Below, piece by piece: positions 1-12,728 of a stretch of DNA of 64,000 bases. A program made the position numbers and the translations under genes. The notes beneath the pieces are model-generated. The model was given only the letters and a program-made list of their open reading frames with translations, ran no database searches and was not told the DNA's origin. Numbering within the stretch: the stretch's first letter is position 1; the number at the start of each line of letters is the position of its first letter. Location: contig JAGVSM010002644.1 in the NCBI GenBank assembly GCA_022494885.1, positions 146,618 to 210,617 of the forward strand, read 5' to 3'. This DNA comes from Micrasema longulum. Its lineage: Eukaryota > Arthropoda > Insecta > Trichoptera > Brachycentridae.

Positions 1-545
1 TTAAAGTATCCGTTCGTGGTTTTATTTTACCTTTTTTATGCCGCCCAATCCTGTCATGTAACCAGCGTTGCACGTTGCACTTATTGCTTTATGTCTCGGC
101 AACTACTAGGAATGAATGTTACCACGATTTATTTTGATATTCTCACGTAATGCTTAACACGGAAGTTAAATAACTTTCATTCATTAGTTACGTAAACCTT
201 GACAAAGAAGCTTGTTTACTTTGAAACCGGTCGGTGAAAAATAAAAATTAGTGGTTAAAAACAATTTTTTAAAATTTATTTTATTATAATGAAAACCACA
301 AAGTTAGTGCTTCAAATATAAACTTTATAACTTTCATTCAATTTATTAGATCACAACTCTTTCAAATATTCATTTGAAAAAGATATAATCTAATTAAATC
401 AGTAAACATGACATACATATAATTTTAATAAGATAGTGGTTATCGGGGGATCACTTCCTTACCTCGGGTTATCTAACGTCAGGTTACCACACAGTGACTG
501 GAGGGAGTTTTTTCAGACAGGATGTTAAAGGTTAAAATATAGTCC
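1..545 (+). repeat. R3 repeat, copy A
   Basis: Shares two conserved blocks with copies at 23255-24205 and 24860-25265: a left block (ATGTAACCAGCGTTGCA followed by CGCAACTACTA-like text) and a right block (GATCA..CCTCAGGTTACC..AGTGAC). About 500 bp long and non-coding. The left limit may lie outside the window. Class unknown. Confidence 0.55.
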
Positions 546-2095
546 ACTAACTTTAACACAAACATATTTTTAAATAAATAAGTAATCTGTTGGGCATTTC
601 AAATATAGTATTTTTTTTACGACAACAGGCCACAAGAAACCTGACCTTATTACAGTGGTGAAATATATTTACGGGAGTACACCATGGTTTGAGAAAAAGA
701 GTTATCATGTCACCAGAAGTCAAAATTTTCTGTTTATGATATCTTCTAATAGCAAATTATGTTTTTATGCCCCAATCAACGTCCAGAAAGTGTATCCGTC
801 ACACAATTTGGAGTTTTTTCAGGATAGATCTTTCTGCTTTCTGTAGATCTCATCGCCACTAGCACAATGTGGGAAGAAGGATTGGCATAGCTTAGCCCGA
901 AGTCATATATGTATACCCACAGATATAATAAACTATTCAGTGTGTATACCCAATAAAATAAATAGATATAATTTAATTAATTTGTTTTATTGGGTACATA
1001 CACAACATTTTCAAACAATATTTTCAATTTCTTTGTATATTAGTGTATGACATTATATTAGTAGTGACACTCATGCACACACCAAAAGAATTTTTTACAA
1101 TTAAGACAATAATTTAAATTATGTTAAAAATAACAATTGTAAAAGAGAAGAAATGAAAAAATATGTATAGGTATAATAATAAAAATAATTCAATGTCTGC
1201 TTTTTTCAATATTTCTATGGTTTTTTACTTAAATTTTTTAGACGTTATAAATTTTAAATATCAGCCTCGGTAAATCTATTGTTATATTGGTCGTATATTC
1301 TAGGTATTGTAGATTGTTTCAAATATTTTGTTGACGCGTTGTCTGTCTAAAACAGAAGATTTTGTCTTGTCAGTCTAGATGGCACACGGAATGGAAGTTT
1401 TAATGCAGTATATATATTATTATATTGTCCTTGTTTGTTTTTGCTACGTGCAGATATTTATTTTCTTTTTGTCCAATTTCTTGCATACCTAGTTTCTGAA
1501 TTTAAGTGTTGTAACTGACTTGGGTCCTAATTAGAATAAATCAACAAAAGAAATACATAACGTGGGATTAATATTTCGTAACATGTACGTATGTGTGTAT
1601 TTCTAGAAATAAGTTCAAAATTTCTTGCGAATTTTGATTGAGTAACATCTCTTTGATCAAGTGGAATAAAACCGGGCCATTTTGTTCAGCGCGAAAACCG
1701 AATGTGTGTTAAAAGTGTTCAGAATAGATTGTTCTGTTTACATTTTATTTTTGTTGCTTGCAACACTCGCGGGGTACCTGGCTACATAACCTTTATTACC
1801 AGTTCGATAATACACGTTGAAGCGGATGACCAATCCTTCTAAAATAGCATCTGCTCACACCAAATGGATCCTGACTCATCCGACGTCTCGTCCATCTGAT
1901 TGAGATTTATTTAATTCGTGAGATTGACGGCTAAATACTAATGCTACTGATTATACAAACACACTTCCGCGTACGCAACTAGAGATGAAACACCCTGAAC
2001 CTTAGATGGTTTTCTTATTAATTATTATTGCCAAGTTGCCAGAATCAAGAATTCTTTAGAGTAGGAATCTTAATTCATTTACCTTCGTGAGTGAG
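546..2095. other. AT-rich stretch without a gene
   Basis: No coding signal; the short open frame near 655 has no support. The segment about 1060-1150 resembles 29190-29280 (CACACAC..AAGACAATAATTAAATTATGTTAAA), a low-grade dispersed repeat linked at 29 kb to a LINE. Confidence 0.5.
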
Positions 2096-2109
2096 TACCA
2101 CTCGATGTG

Positions 2110-2470
2110 ACCGTGTCCAAGTAGATGAATTGTGAGTGAAATAGAACCAGAACCCTGGACGAGTGCTTTCGACTCGATGGCTGCTCTCAGGTAAAAATCC
2201 TGAATACGGAAATCGAGAGGAGATAAGTCCGTCTGGCTGTGAAGTGGTTTTCTTACCATCACTGAGGTCCTGGTTTCTACATTTGGTACTTTGAACGTAA
2301 AATATTGATTTCAAAGATTGCAATATTTAATTGTTCGTGAACTCGCACCTGAAGAGTAAGATTGATCACCTTACCTTCATGTAACAGATGATATAAATAC
2401 ACTGCATTTGGTTTACCAATGCATTGCTTCATGCACCACTCGGTTCGGAAAAGGGAATGATGATGATAAT
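2110..2470 (+). repeat. SINE1 copy (tRNA-derived)
   Basis: Carries the family order seen in all copies: head with CTGGACGAGTG..CTCGATGGCTGCTCTCAGG, then GGAAATCGAG.GGAGATAAGTC, a tRNA-like middle, then the tail CTGAAG.GTAAGATTGATCACCTTACCTTCATGTAAC and TACCAATGCA..ATGATGATGA. The B-box region is decayed here. Confidence 0.7.
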
Positions 2471-3892
2471 TTAAAATGTTTTACGGTTTTTTAATGTTTT
2501 TTTTTGTTTTTTCATGTTTTGTATATTGTTTACATAACACAATTATAGATAGATACTCATAATATTGGAAACGTGTATAAATTATTTTTAATCCGTTTTA
2601 GAATCTTCAAATATTACATTGTGACTTTTAATACATGATCGTCTAAAACTTCAGATACCAAAGTAAAACATATATTAGATCTTCCTTTTTAATGGTATGT
2701 ATTTTATGTCAACCACATCACGAAATGGACAAAAATCTCTCTCTAACAAAAAGTCTCTGTAACAAAAAAATTCAATCTTATTCATAATCAAAACATCTAT
2801 CAGGCATTAAATCTGAAATTTCTCCTTTATCATAATATTATTCAGCATTTATAAACTGTTTTATGGTTCGGAATATTTTTAAACTGACTCGATTTCGAGA
2901 ACATAAAATAATTTATTGTGCGTTTTTATGAGCAAAGAGTTTTGGTAAATCAAACTGAGTTGGCAGAGTAATGGTGTTTAGATAATGATATAGTTAATTA
3001 AAAAGAAACTTCAATTTTCTTTCTTCTTATGACATTAGTTAAGAAAAATTTATGTTTTTTGTATTTTTCAGTAAACAAGCTTGTGTCAAATAATGCATTT
3101 ATTTATGTCAACTCTTCATATTAATAATCAGCGTGAATTACAAATACATAAATCGTCGGAATCGCAGAACAATGACGCATGTTATTTTGTTAAATTTTAC
3201 GTGAGAGCGGTTTAAATTTTTTTTGGCACTATTTCACAACTTGATATAACTTTTTCAAAATCAAATATCAAAGAAAGTCGATGTATTTTTCGCACATTCG
3301 TCGTTGTTCTACAATCCCGACTAAAATGTTTTTAATAACATTTTACCGCTATGTAAATATTGCTGATTTTGTAATATATAAAAAGTTAGAGAGACCCGTA
3401 ATCCATTAGTGTTTTTCAAGAATGAAATGTTCGAGAATGTTGGCAATCGTCCTTCATTTTGTTATTGTAACGAATTTACAGTTTAAAATTTAATCGGTAC
3501 AGGAGGCACATTGAATTGATCAACCCTTGAATCGTGTACTGTTACTCAAATAGACTCTTTATACGAGAAATCAGAAGCAATAAACCGAATCCATTAGCTA
3601 ATTTCTTGACTTCTGACCCGTATAAAAACCCACATATGTAAATCAGTTCACATAACACATACATCATAAAGTTTAGTTTTAGTAACATTGCCTATAGTCG
3701 TGTAAACCTACACACAAATTTCCTACAGCCATGTCTAAAAATATTCTTCTCTGTAACAAATTATATTAACTCTCGAAGACCGTACTTTATATTTTCTCAT
3801 AGGATTTTTTTTTTGCGTTTTTATGATTTACCTGAATACCTCAATTTAAGAGTTCCATAATATCCTAAAAGAATTCCCAATAACAAATTATC
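2471..3892. other. AT-rich stretch without a gene
   Basis: Homopolymer T/A runs and no recognisable repeat or coding stretch. Confidence 0.4.
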
Positions 3893-3970
3893 GAAATTAG
3901 CTGCATTTGGTGTATCAATGCAGTGGCATATGGACCACTGGGTGCAAAAAGGAGAACGATGATTATTGTT
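3893..3970 (+). repeat. SINE1 tail fragment
   Basis: Matches only the 3' part of SINE1 (GCTGCATTTGGTGTATCAATGC..ACCACTGGGTGC..GATGATTATT). Confidence 0.55.
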
Positions 3971-4110
3971 TATTTAAACAATAACACTTTACCTGTAATA
4001 CTGTTTTTTAAATTTTATTGTTAGTCATTTTTTTTTTAAACAATCGGGGAAAAATATGATAATGTGACAACATCAGATTTTTTAAATTTTATGTCAATTG
4101 TTTTATTCTG

Positions 4111-4462
4111 TGTCCGAGCGGATAAAAAATACAGTTCTAGTGTAAAACAGAACGAGATCCCTGGACGAGCGTTTTTAACTCGGTGGCTACTCTCAGGTAA
4201 AAATCCTGAAAAAGAAAATCGAGTGTAGATAAGTCCACATCGTTTCAGTGCTGTGGTTGGCATTCTTAAGGTCCTGGGTTCGATTCCTGGCTAGGTGGAT
4301 GTGACATACTGATTTTAAAGGTGGTTTTACACTGAAATATTTCATCTGAATGTTGGACTGATCTACTTTCCATGTAACAAAAATGATCTAGGTACGCTGC
4401 AATTGCAATGCTAGTGCAGTGTCCTATGCATCACTCAGAGTGGTTAGGGAATAGAAGATTGT
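4111..4462 (+). repeat. SINE1 copy, near full length
   Basis: One of the best copies. It starts TGTCCGAGCGGATAAAAAAT, carries the CTCGGTGGCTACTCTCAGG block, and has a clear pol III B box (GGTTCGATTCCTGGCTAGG) followed by the shared tail (TGTAACAAAAATGATC..TACGCTGC). About 350 bp. Confidence 0.75.
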
Positions 4463-4907
4463 GTTTTTTTTTATGAACTTGTTGACCTGCTGACAAGCCT
4501 CTAAAATAGAGGCTCAGCGGGTTATTCCTTTTAAAAAACGCTGACCGAGTACCTTGTGCTCAAACGGTTATTACGATCTCCTACTTATAACAGTTTCATC
4601 TTTCCAACAGCTTTACTGGTCAGGTCTAGAATAAATATTTACCTGATGGGAATATTTTAGTTCCGTAATCCCGTCATAACTGTGAAGTTACACCACCATT
4701 TCTGAAGATATCTATAACATTAACTTCATAAATTTTTCTAAAAAGCCTGTGAATGGACTTAAAAGAAAATTCTGGTTTGATTAAACAACGACCTTTAGAG
4801 ACCACTGAGTAATAATAGATGAAGTATTGTAGTGAAAATGGATTAATAATTTTTTAAAACTTAATAGACCGATATTGAAATTATCTTTGTTGTATTGTGG
4901 ATTGTGA

Positions 4908-4980
4908 TGAACCGAGTTGTGGTCCCGTAGTAGTGTTGTGGACTAGCGGTTTGAATAATTAAGACTCAAAACTTATATAT
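4908..4980 (+). repeat. SINE3 head fragment
   Basis: GAACCGAGTTGTGGTCCCGTAGTAGTGTTGTGGACTAGCGGTTTGAA matches the tRNA-like head of copies at 9702, 12729 and 50012; the rest is lost. Confidence 0.5.
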
Positions 4981-7139
4981 TCAGTTTTTTTTTTAATAGC
5001 TCTTGATAAAAATATTTTTAATATGTCTTATTCATATAGTAAATGCCTTAAAAACATCATAAACATCAGGAAAAATTGTTTTCATGTATATTTTTTTCAT
5101 ATATCTATTGTAACGAAAAAGTTACAGTGATTTGATTTTAATTAAACCTTTTTCGATGGAAATATTTTTCAAAGCTATGATTTTTCCAAAAGGAGAAACT
5201 TATGCGCATACATATTTTTCTCAGTATCTAAGTAAAATTATCAACAAAAATACAAATATGGTTTAGAATTTCAGTTCAACAGGAAATTGAATTTAAAAAA
5301 GGTTTTCTTACGCGCGGTAAAAAATACAGCATTAAATTGTACGGCAAAGTTTCTCTAAAATATTTTAATAAAAACGATCTACTTTAAACGACGTCTCTAG
5401 TTCATTGAAGCAACAAATGTTAAGATAGTTGTGAAAGATTTCCGGTTTAAGATAAGTCGACGGACGAATCGGGAGAACTGACCGAAAAGAAGCGGAAGAG
5501 AATTTGAAACGTCACACGCGGAGTAATATCAGAAATGCATATCAAAAAAATCATCGCTGTGATAATAAGATACTTTGGCAGAATTTTTGGCTTAGTGTAA
5601 TAAACTATCAACAAATAAAAAAATTAAAAAGCCGCTAAATTTCCTCATTATTTCCTTTTTTTCTAAAAATGTTTTGGGGACAGTTATTTTTAAATCTTTT
5701 CAAATCCTAAAATATTTTTTTTATTTGACTCTCCATTTGTTTTGTGATAATAAGAACACAGTATTTTTATTCTAGAAATATATTTTCACCATTGGAAATG
5801 GTTTCCACTTCTCAGAATCATTCATTTTGGTTATGGCTAACAAGATTTCTAAAGAGGAATTATGTTCTTTTATTTGTAATCGTAAAACAAATAAACTTAT
5901 ATTTTAAAAGAAATATGGATTCATGTATTCATTTCGCGTATCCCGGTGGAACGAAAAATATAACGTAGAAGAGAAAACAACGAATGGCAAAGGAAAATAC
6001 AATGATCCTGCCAATAAAAACTACAAAGTACGTATTTTTTAGCTTGAACATCTTTTCGTCTATTTTTAAATATGGCAATGCAAAACACTTTTCTAAAACT
6101 ATAAAGAAAAGAAATGATTTAAAAAAAAAATCTTTTTCACGAGCCAGTAGGTTACATTTATAAAAGGTATATTTGCATCAGCTAAAGTTATGTTTAAGTT
6201 AAATAATAGGAAAATGTGAAGATTGATCTTAAGTTTTCTAAAATCATTTAAACTAAAAAATCCACTCTCTTTTAAACTCTTTTATGAACATGAACATTGT
6301 AGGTACCAAAAGCATAAATGTACTCTAGTGGCATTAATTTACTATGGAAGCATTTGGTTAAATTGTGGTTTAATTGAAATCATTGTCGAAAATGTCCCTT
6401 CTTTTTTAAAAAAAAAATTATTTGGAAGTTCAACAAGAATACATAAAATACATACATTTTTTAAGTAAGCATAACTAACGTTCTTTACATATATTCTCAA
6501 TTTTAGAACTCCACCATCTTTCATAAATTATATAAAATAAGAGTGTAAAATCAATTTAAATAATAATAAAGATTAAGTTTAGTGAAAGGTAAGAATAAAG
6601 ATTGAGTTTAAGAAATAAAATTGAGTTAAACATAAGAAACTACTTTTTTTTTAAGAAAAGAAAAGAGAAATTAAAAACATATTAGATATAATAAAATAGA
6701 CTAAAATTAATTTACATACACAAAAATAAGGATAAGGCATTTGATTTAAGATACATAGTAATGTTTTTTTTTATAATCATTTGCTCTATCATGATAAATG
6801 TCAATGTTAACTTTTTTTCCATTTTGTTATAGTCTTAACACACTTGCAAGATGGTTAAAATGTGCCATATTGTTTGTAAAAGATAAAGTATATAGCTTAT
6901 TGTTTATATTGTTTGTAAAATATATATATATATAGTTTCTGATATAGTTAATCGAACATTTACATTTCTTAATTGTTCTATGACGTATTGGCATGCTTAT
7001 GATTACATGTAACACTGAAATTTACGAAAATGTTATTCAGAATAAATGAGTAATACAAACATGTTGCCAGAATCGGTTTTTAAAGATTTTCGGTACAATG
7101 ATTGACATTTGGTAAAACTGTTAATTTCTAATACTGTGT
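4981..7139. other. AT-rich stretch without a gene
   Basis: About 2.1 kb with many A/T runs. Open frames near 5744, 6223 and 6827 are short, low-complexity and unsupported. No repeat shared with the rest of the window was noticed. Confidence 0.4.
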
Positions 7140-7990
7140 CAGGTATCTCTTAGATTTAATTACTGCTTCGATTTTTCGAAGCATTGTGCCAACCAAACTC
7201 AAGAGATCTTCGGGCATGATATCCCTGAACCAAGAGTGGGTGATGGCTTTGATCAACTCCCTTTTATTGTTTGGATTCCTACACGACATCGGTACTTTTA
7301 ATTTCAATCACATTTTTTAAATGGGATTGAGGTTAGGACTACTGCCAGGCCAAAACAAGACAGTTATGCGATGATTACTGAACCACTTATTGTTGTTTCG
7401 CGCGGTTTGACTAGGGCATCATCCTGCTGAAAGATGCACTCAGAATCCGCTTGGAACAAATCACCGATAGTATGCAGCAGTTTTGGCTTTAAGACCACAT
7501 CTTGATATTTTTTAGCGTTGATATTACCTCAATGAGCTCCAGACATCCAACACCATGCCTTGCCATGCTGATACATGCCTTGAAATTCACGGGTGTTTCA
7601 TAATGGCCGTGGTGAACTCAGGCAACAAATCTTCTCCCGGTCAACGATGAACAAACCTGACGCCATTACTATCAAAGATGCAGATTCTAGTTTCATCACT
7701 TCAAATACTTTTATCTTTCGTCCAATTCTTACGTTCTAAAGCCCAGTTCAGACGAATTTGTTTCTGATTTTGATTCGACTTCTGTCAAGGAATTCTCGCA
7801 CGCAAACCATTTTTACAAAGTTTCATTCTGATCGTTCGGTCAGCAGGGTGCACTCCCGACGTCTTCAAGACTTTTCTTTTGTCAGTTTTCTTGGGTCCAG
7901 TCGCTTCGTACTGCTGAAAGATTTTCGTCACAGCAGACTTTGTGGCATACACACATACATATACCTGAGCGCATACACATACATACATAA
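7140..7990 (-). pseudogene. Tc1/mariner transposase remnant
   Basis: Read on the minus strand it starts with a helix-turn-helix-like stretch (KSAVTKIFQQYEATGPKKTD). It then passes frameshifted catalytic-domain text (FQQDDA, RNNNKWFSNHRI) and reaches WPGSSPNLNPI, the Tc1 signature before the third acidic residue. Here the position after NPI is a stop codon instead of Glu, so the catalytic triad is broken. The tail RELIKAITHSWFRDIMPEDL is typical of Tc1 C termini. Several frameshifts and stops make it inactive. Terminal inverted repeats were not found. Confidence 0.75.
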
Positions 7991-8088
7991 GAGAATCACA
8001 ATTAACTTAATGATTGTCATTCCTTTTTTTTTAAAAATTTCACCATCTAGTAAAAATCTCCGACCAATGTTATGAATGACCGAGGTCA

Positions 8089-8670
8089 TTATTTCTTCAA
8101 CTTGTCAACACTCCCGCTTTTCCATAATTCTGGCAAAAAGTTATAGACCTTCTTGCCAACGTAATAGTATTGCCTCAATGCCAGAACAGTGTTGACCCCT
8201 TCTCTTAGTATCAGATCCCTATCGGAGTATCTTGTATTATGGTTGTGGTTGACGGTTGGGTATTTGTCTCTTTTTGTGTGTGTAACCACTACCGTTCTCA
8301 AGATATACTGTTTAATAATACCAAGTACTCTGAATAATTTGAAAAGCAAGTCACCTAGATAACAAAAAGTTTTTTTATTTATTTACTCGGATTAAGGATT
8401 TCTGTGCAATTGTTGCTGATTCAAGGGTGGTTTTTGGGCAAGCTCCCCAACCAATAAGACCATAAGTCAACACAGAATTTGCCAGTGCATAGTATAGGCG
8501 TTTTAGATCCGAGACTTCATGTATATTTAGAAGTGGGATGATACATGTATCAAGCGCATTATTTTTGCAGTTATAGTTTCAATTTGTTCATCCCACATCA
8601 AAAACTGATCTGTTTTTATTCCCAGATATTTAATACTCTAAACACTACTAGTTTTTTTGCAGTTGCAATA
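8089..8670 (-). pseudogene. LINE reverse transcriptase C-terminal remnant
   Basis: Minus-strand translation across two or three frames gives LINE thumb and C-terminal text: FLMWDEQIETITAKI, then YALANS..YGLIGWG, then HNHNTRYSDRDLILREGVN and YYYVGKKVYNFLPE. This order is usual for the end of insect LINE ORF2. Broken by frameshifts and stops; the 5' part is absent. Confidence 0.75.
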
Positions 8671-9192
8671 CGTAAATTTAATTAGGTTGTCCGGTAAATG
8701 ATATATTTTGTTTTCAGCTAATATAATTATATAATGAGTACTTTCCCTTTGATGTGTTTCAAATCATATTTAAATTGTCTTCATGATATGATGTAAAACG
8801 CCAAGAATATTTTCGATTTCCTGTGATGCAACTATGTATAATTTCCTTCACAAAATGGAGAGCCATGTGCATTTAATAGCGTATTGCATGCACATTTCAG
8901 CTTTATTATATAATCATAAAGCGTTTTGTACTTAAATGTTTGTTTTTATACAACCGTTAGTAACTTAAATTAAGTTGAATAAATGATCAAAGAATTTGAA
9001 GGATCTCAAACAAAAATAAAATTTAAACCTTACCTTGATCCCGATATATTTCCAAGTGAGACCATTACTCATCAACCACACGAAACAAAATATCAAGCGG
9101 CTAATTATTAATTGTGACCTGAATAAGTGTCCACAGAAATGCTGGTTGCGATTTTTTTTGCAAAAAAATTGTTTTTAATTAAATTAATTTTA
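8671..9192. other. stretch without a gene
   Basis: AT-rich. It may include further decayed LINE sequence next to 8670, but nothing can be read with confidence. Confidence 0.35.
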
Positions 9193-9614
9193 ACATATTA
9201 CAACAGAGATGAAGAACATTTAATAAAAGGTAATATAGAAGTCTAGGCATCTACAGGGCTTATGACCTGTCAATGGCTGGTTTAAGTGGCCACTTTACAC
9301 ACTGTGTAACATTCACCATTCTGCCTATATGTGAACATCTATATTCCTTCAATTCTTTCATCTGTTGATGTTAGTGAAGTTAAAGAGCTGAAACCTTTAT
9401 TTATGTGGGTGAGATTCATCTAATTGAATTATTTCACCTACATACTAGGCAACGCCTGAAAATATTATTTTTTCAATTTCAATACTGCTTCATGGACCAG
9501 GTAATTTGCTAACAATATTTCGAGTTTGTCCAAACTTTTGCAGACAAGGACTGGATTCAACTCCCTGGGGAGCTGTTTATATTAACATATTACAACAGAG
9601 ATGAAGAACAGATG
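9193..9614 (+). repeat. foldback family (FB) copy
   Basis: A representative unit: ACATATTACAACAGAGATGAA, CTAGGCATCTACAGGG, TTTAAGTGGCCACTTTACAC, ATTCTTTCATCTGTTGATG, GAGATTCATCTAATTGAATT, ACTAGGCAACGCCTGAA, then GACTGGATTCAACTCCCTGG and again ACATATTACAACAGAGATG. The family recurs more than a dozen times in both orientations. No coding capacity. Confidence 0.8.
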
Positions 9615-9701
9615 AAGAAAATATAAGATTAAATAATGTTGCTAGACCCCTAACCCTTTATAACTGTTCATAGTACCTATGTAATGTGATGAAATCACAG
9701 C

Positions 9702-9812
9702 ATGAATCATGACGGGTTGTGGTCTTGTAGTGTCGAGGATGTCCAAGGTCCAAACCCCGCTCAACCACAACTTGTTTCCCCTTTTCTTAGACGATTATTT
9801 ACGACTAAAAAA
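9702..9812 (+). repeat. SINE3 copy
   Basis: tRNA-like head GGTTGTGGTCTTGTAGTGTCGAGGATGTCCAAGGTCCAAACCCC followed by CAACTTG.TTCCC and the TTATTTACGACT tail also seen at 50012. Polymerase III boxes are decayed. Confidence 0.55.
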
Positions 9813-9869
9813 TGTGCTATAAACACTATTTTTTCAAAAAAGGGGAATAAAGTTAAATTTACTAATATA

Positions 9870-10156
9870 AGAAACATTTTATTAGAGAACGAAAATTGAA
9901 GTCCAGGCATTTACAGTGTTTATGACCTGTCATTGGCTTGTATAAGTGGTCACTTTACATACTGTGTAATATAAATTTTTCCGCCTATGTTTGAACATCC
10001 ATATTCCTTTAATTTTTCCATCTGTTGATTTTTGTAAAGTTGAGGAGTTGAGGGTGAGATTCATCTGACTGAATTATTTCACTTGAACAATCTTAATAAC
10101 ACCCAAAGGGGTTGAATCCAGTCCTTATCTACAAAAATTTGAAGAAACTCAAAATA
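9870..10156. repeat. FB copy, internally deleted
   Basis: Plus-oriented body (CCAGGCATTTACAGTG to TTCATCTGACTGAATT) ends directly in a minus-oriented terminus (GTTGAATCCAGTCCTTATC..GAAACTCAAAAT), showing the two-armed structure of the element. Confidence 0.7.
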
Positions 10157-10739
10157 AAAAAGGTTGAGTTAATAATGATAGAAACAAAAAGAGAAAATAA
10201 ATTTAAAATAAAAAAAATGTATAAATGTTATTATTATAACCTAATATTACCTACCATTTTTAATCGATAATGAACTTTTTTCAAGCAAAATTAATTCACT
10301 ACATGAAATGCATTATTTTTTGTGTGAGTGCATTTATGCACTGATTACTGCGTGTATACACATATAGTTTATAGGTATTATCAAATAAATACGCCCCACC
10401 CAAATTCCTGCGGTCGAGTTACAAATTCCCGAATTATAACACATTTGCGTAATGTCGATTTTCAAGAACCGAAGATTTAGAACTCGGCCAAATTGTTTGT
10501 TAACATGCCGAAAATACATATATGTTGCAGTCAATCAATGTATGTTTTGAACATTTCGATTAGTACAAAAAAAACAAATCTTACCACATTAAATTAAATT
10601 AGTACACATTATTAGATTAAACTCCACTTTTATTTTTAAAAATATGTACAAGAGGGTATTGTGATGCGTTTGATCTTGTTATGACATTATTAAACTAACC
10701 TTAATATTTACAAAGTTTCCTTAAATACTAACATTAATT
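10157..10739. other. AT-rich stretch without a gene
   Basis: No recognised repeat or coding stretch. Confidence 0.35.
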
Positions 10740-10921
10740 ACAATATTTGAGTTTGTCCAAATGTTCATAGACAAAAGACTGGATTTCACCCCCTCGGGGT
10801 TCATTAAGATTAACAAATTACATCAGGGATGGAGAATACCTTAAATAAGGGAATATGGAAGTTAAATACTATGTAAATACCTTGAATTCCATATTCCCTT
10901 ATTTAAGGTATTCTCCATCCT
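10740..10921. repeat. FB hairpin copy with perfect 34-bp arms
   Basis: The FB terminus (CAATATTTGAGTTTGTCCAA) is followed by a perfect palindrome: 10827-10860 is the exact reverse complement of 10887-10920, with 26 bases between. Exact arms imply a young or corrected hairpin. Confidence 0.85.
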
Positions 10922-10971
10922 AATATTGTTAAAAACCCCAGTGAAATCAGTGCTAATAAATATTTCAGTAT

Positions 10972-11280
10972 AATACTGGTCCAAGAAAAAGTTTAAAAAT
11001 TGAAAATTGTTTTCAGGCGTTGCCTAGTATGAGAAATAATTCAGTCAGATGAATCTCTTCACAACAATAAAGGTTTCAGCTCTTTAACTTCACTAAAATA
11101 AAACAGATGGAAGAATTGAAGAAATATGGAGGTTCAAACATAGGCAAAATTGTGAATGTTACACAGTGTGTAAAGTGGCCACTTAAACCAGCCAATGACA
11201 GGTCATAAGCCCTGTAAATGCCTCGACTTCCATATTCCCTTATTTAAGGTATTCTCCATCCCTGTTGTAATTTACTAACA
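10972..11280 (-). repeat. FB copy
   Basis: Minus orientation, running from TTTTCAGGCGTTGCCTAGTA to TCCATCCCTGTTGTAATTTA. It follows the hairpin copy at 10740, so the two together form a larger foldback. Confidence 0.78.
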
Positions 11281-11666
11281 TTAATTGCTGTTTAATGATA
11301 TAGGTGCATAATGGTATGGTGCTAACAGTTTATCGGGGGATTTTAGCAACTATAGATGATTTCTTTATAAACTAAGATAAGTTGAGTAATTAAAAATCAA
11401 TCTGGGTATATTGAGTGCATTTTATTAAGTACGTTATGGGTTTATTGGAAAAGCCGTTCATTATTTGAAGTATATTTATTTATAGGGGTACAGCTTTAAA
11501 ATTAATACAATATTTATAGTTATTAGATGCTAATATTGATGTTTATTGAATTGTGAATTAAATAAGGTTATTGTTTATGTTCAATTACTTTCATGTATTA
11601 TGAATGAGACAATGTTATATTTATATATATATATATATATAGATAAATACATGTTTATATAAATAT
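11281..11666. other. AT-rich stretch with a TA dinucleotide run
   Basis: Contains (TA)n at about 11620-11641. Otherwise nothing seen. Confidence 0.5.
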
Positions 11667-12010
11667 ATACAAACATTAATGTTTATTTTTATTTTTATTT
11701 ATTTAATTTTACAATACGCCCAAGGGGCATTTACAAAAAATATACAGGTAAGTACAAACATAGTGCGTAAAAATTTAAAAGATAAACAACGCTTTTTTAA
11801 AAGAGAAACAATAAGAAGCATACTGCCATGCAAAATAAAAAGTAAAGCTTTACATACTAAAAAAGAAAATAAAATGGATATAAGAAAAGTAATTGAATTA
11901 AAAAGCAAATTGTAAATAACTTGTAAAGAATTCAAAGAAAAAAAAAAAACATTTTTATAAACATATAAGTATATAAAGAAAATTAAATTATTACATGAAC
12001 ATATGTAAAT
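11667..12010 (-). repeat. LINE 3' untranslated end (same family as 60590-60975)
   Basis: Begins TTTATTTATTTAATTTTACAATACGCCCAAGGGGCATTTAC and contains AAAGTAAAGC, AAAAGAAAAT, AATTAAAAAGCAAATTGTAA, the reverse complement of the 3' end of the LINE near 60.6-60.97 kb. The terminal short inverted pair (GCCCAAGGGGC) is shared. Confidence 0.7.
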
Positions 12011-12479
12011 TAAATCAATATTAACTTCTAATTATTGGAATTATTGTATTAATTTAAAACATGAAATAAACTCAAAAGAACAAATAAAAACTCAATGCTT
12101 CCCAAAAAACAGTATTTCTAAGAAATTCTTATAATTCATTTATAAAGACTTAGATCTAGAGACGATGGACTGTATAAAGTGAGGGTTGTACATATTTTTT
12201 CATTTTGGTAAAACTTATATGGACGGTATTTGAGTAATAAAATGTTATTGTGGTAATATCAATATTATTTGTATTTTCTGCGTCAGTCATGAGAGGTGAT
12301 TTTGGAATATTATGTATGCATAACCTCGGTAGACAGAAGGGAATAATTTATTTTTGTTGATTTTCTATAAATTCAAAATTGTCTTGTTGTGTTTTTATTG
12401 AATTCGGTAAAATACACAATTCATAAAATAAAAGAAATAATCGTTTATTTGTAATTTAACCTAATTTTTCACTGTTTTT

Positions 12480-12722
12480 TTTTGTTTTTTTTTTATTTAT
12501 TGAACTTTTTGCATAGGTTTACAGTACATGTGAATAACAATAGAACAAAATGATAAGAAAAAAATCCCACATAGGCATAGCCGGTGCGTGGGTATACTGG
12601 TTTAATCAGCTTAACGTGACAGTACGAATTTCTGAACAAAATTACACATACATACTGATACATACATGCACATACATATATCCATACACAACATACATGT
12701 GTATATAAACATTTACTTGCAT
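12480..12722 (-). repeat. LINE 3' tail with terminal hairpin
   Basis: On the minus strand it ends CCCACGCACCGGCTATGCCTATGTGGG, a hairpin closely matched by the plus-strand tail at 14887-14920. A T-rich terminus on the left is its poly(A)-like end. It includes a CATA-rich simple-repeat stretch at its 5' side. Confidence 0.6.
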
Positions 12723-12728
12723 ACACAT

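Noticed and set aside
7758..8075. 105-codon plus frame
   Set aside because: Antisense of the Tc1 transposase remnant.
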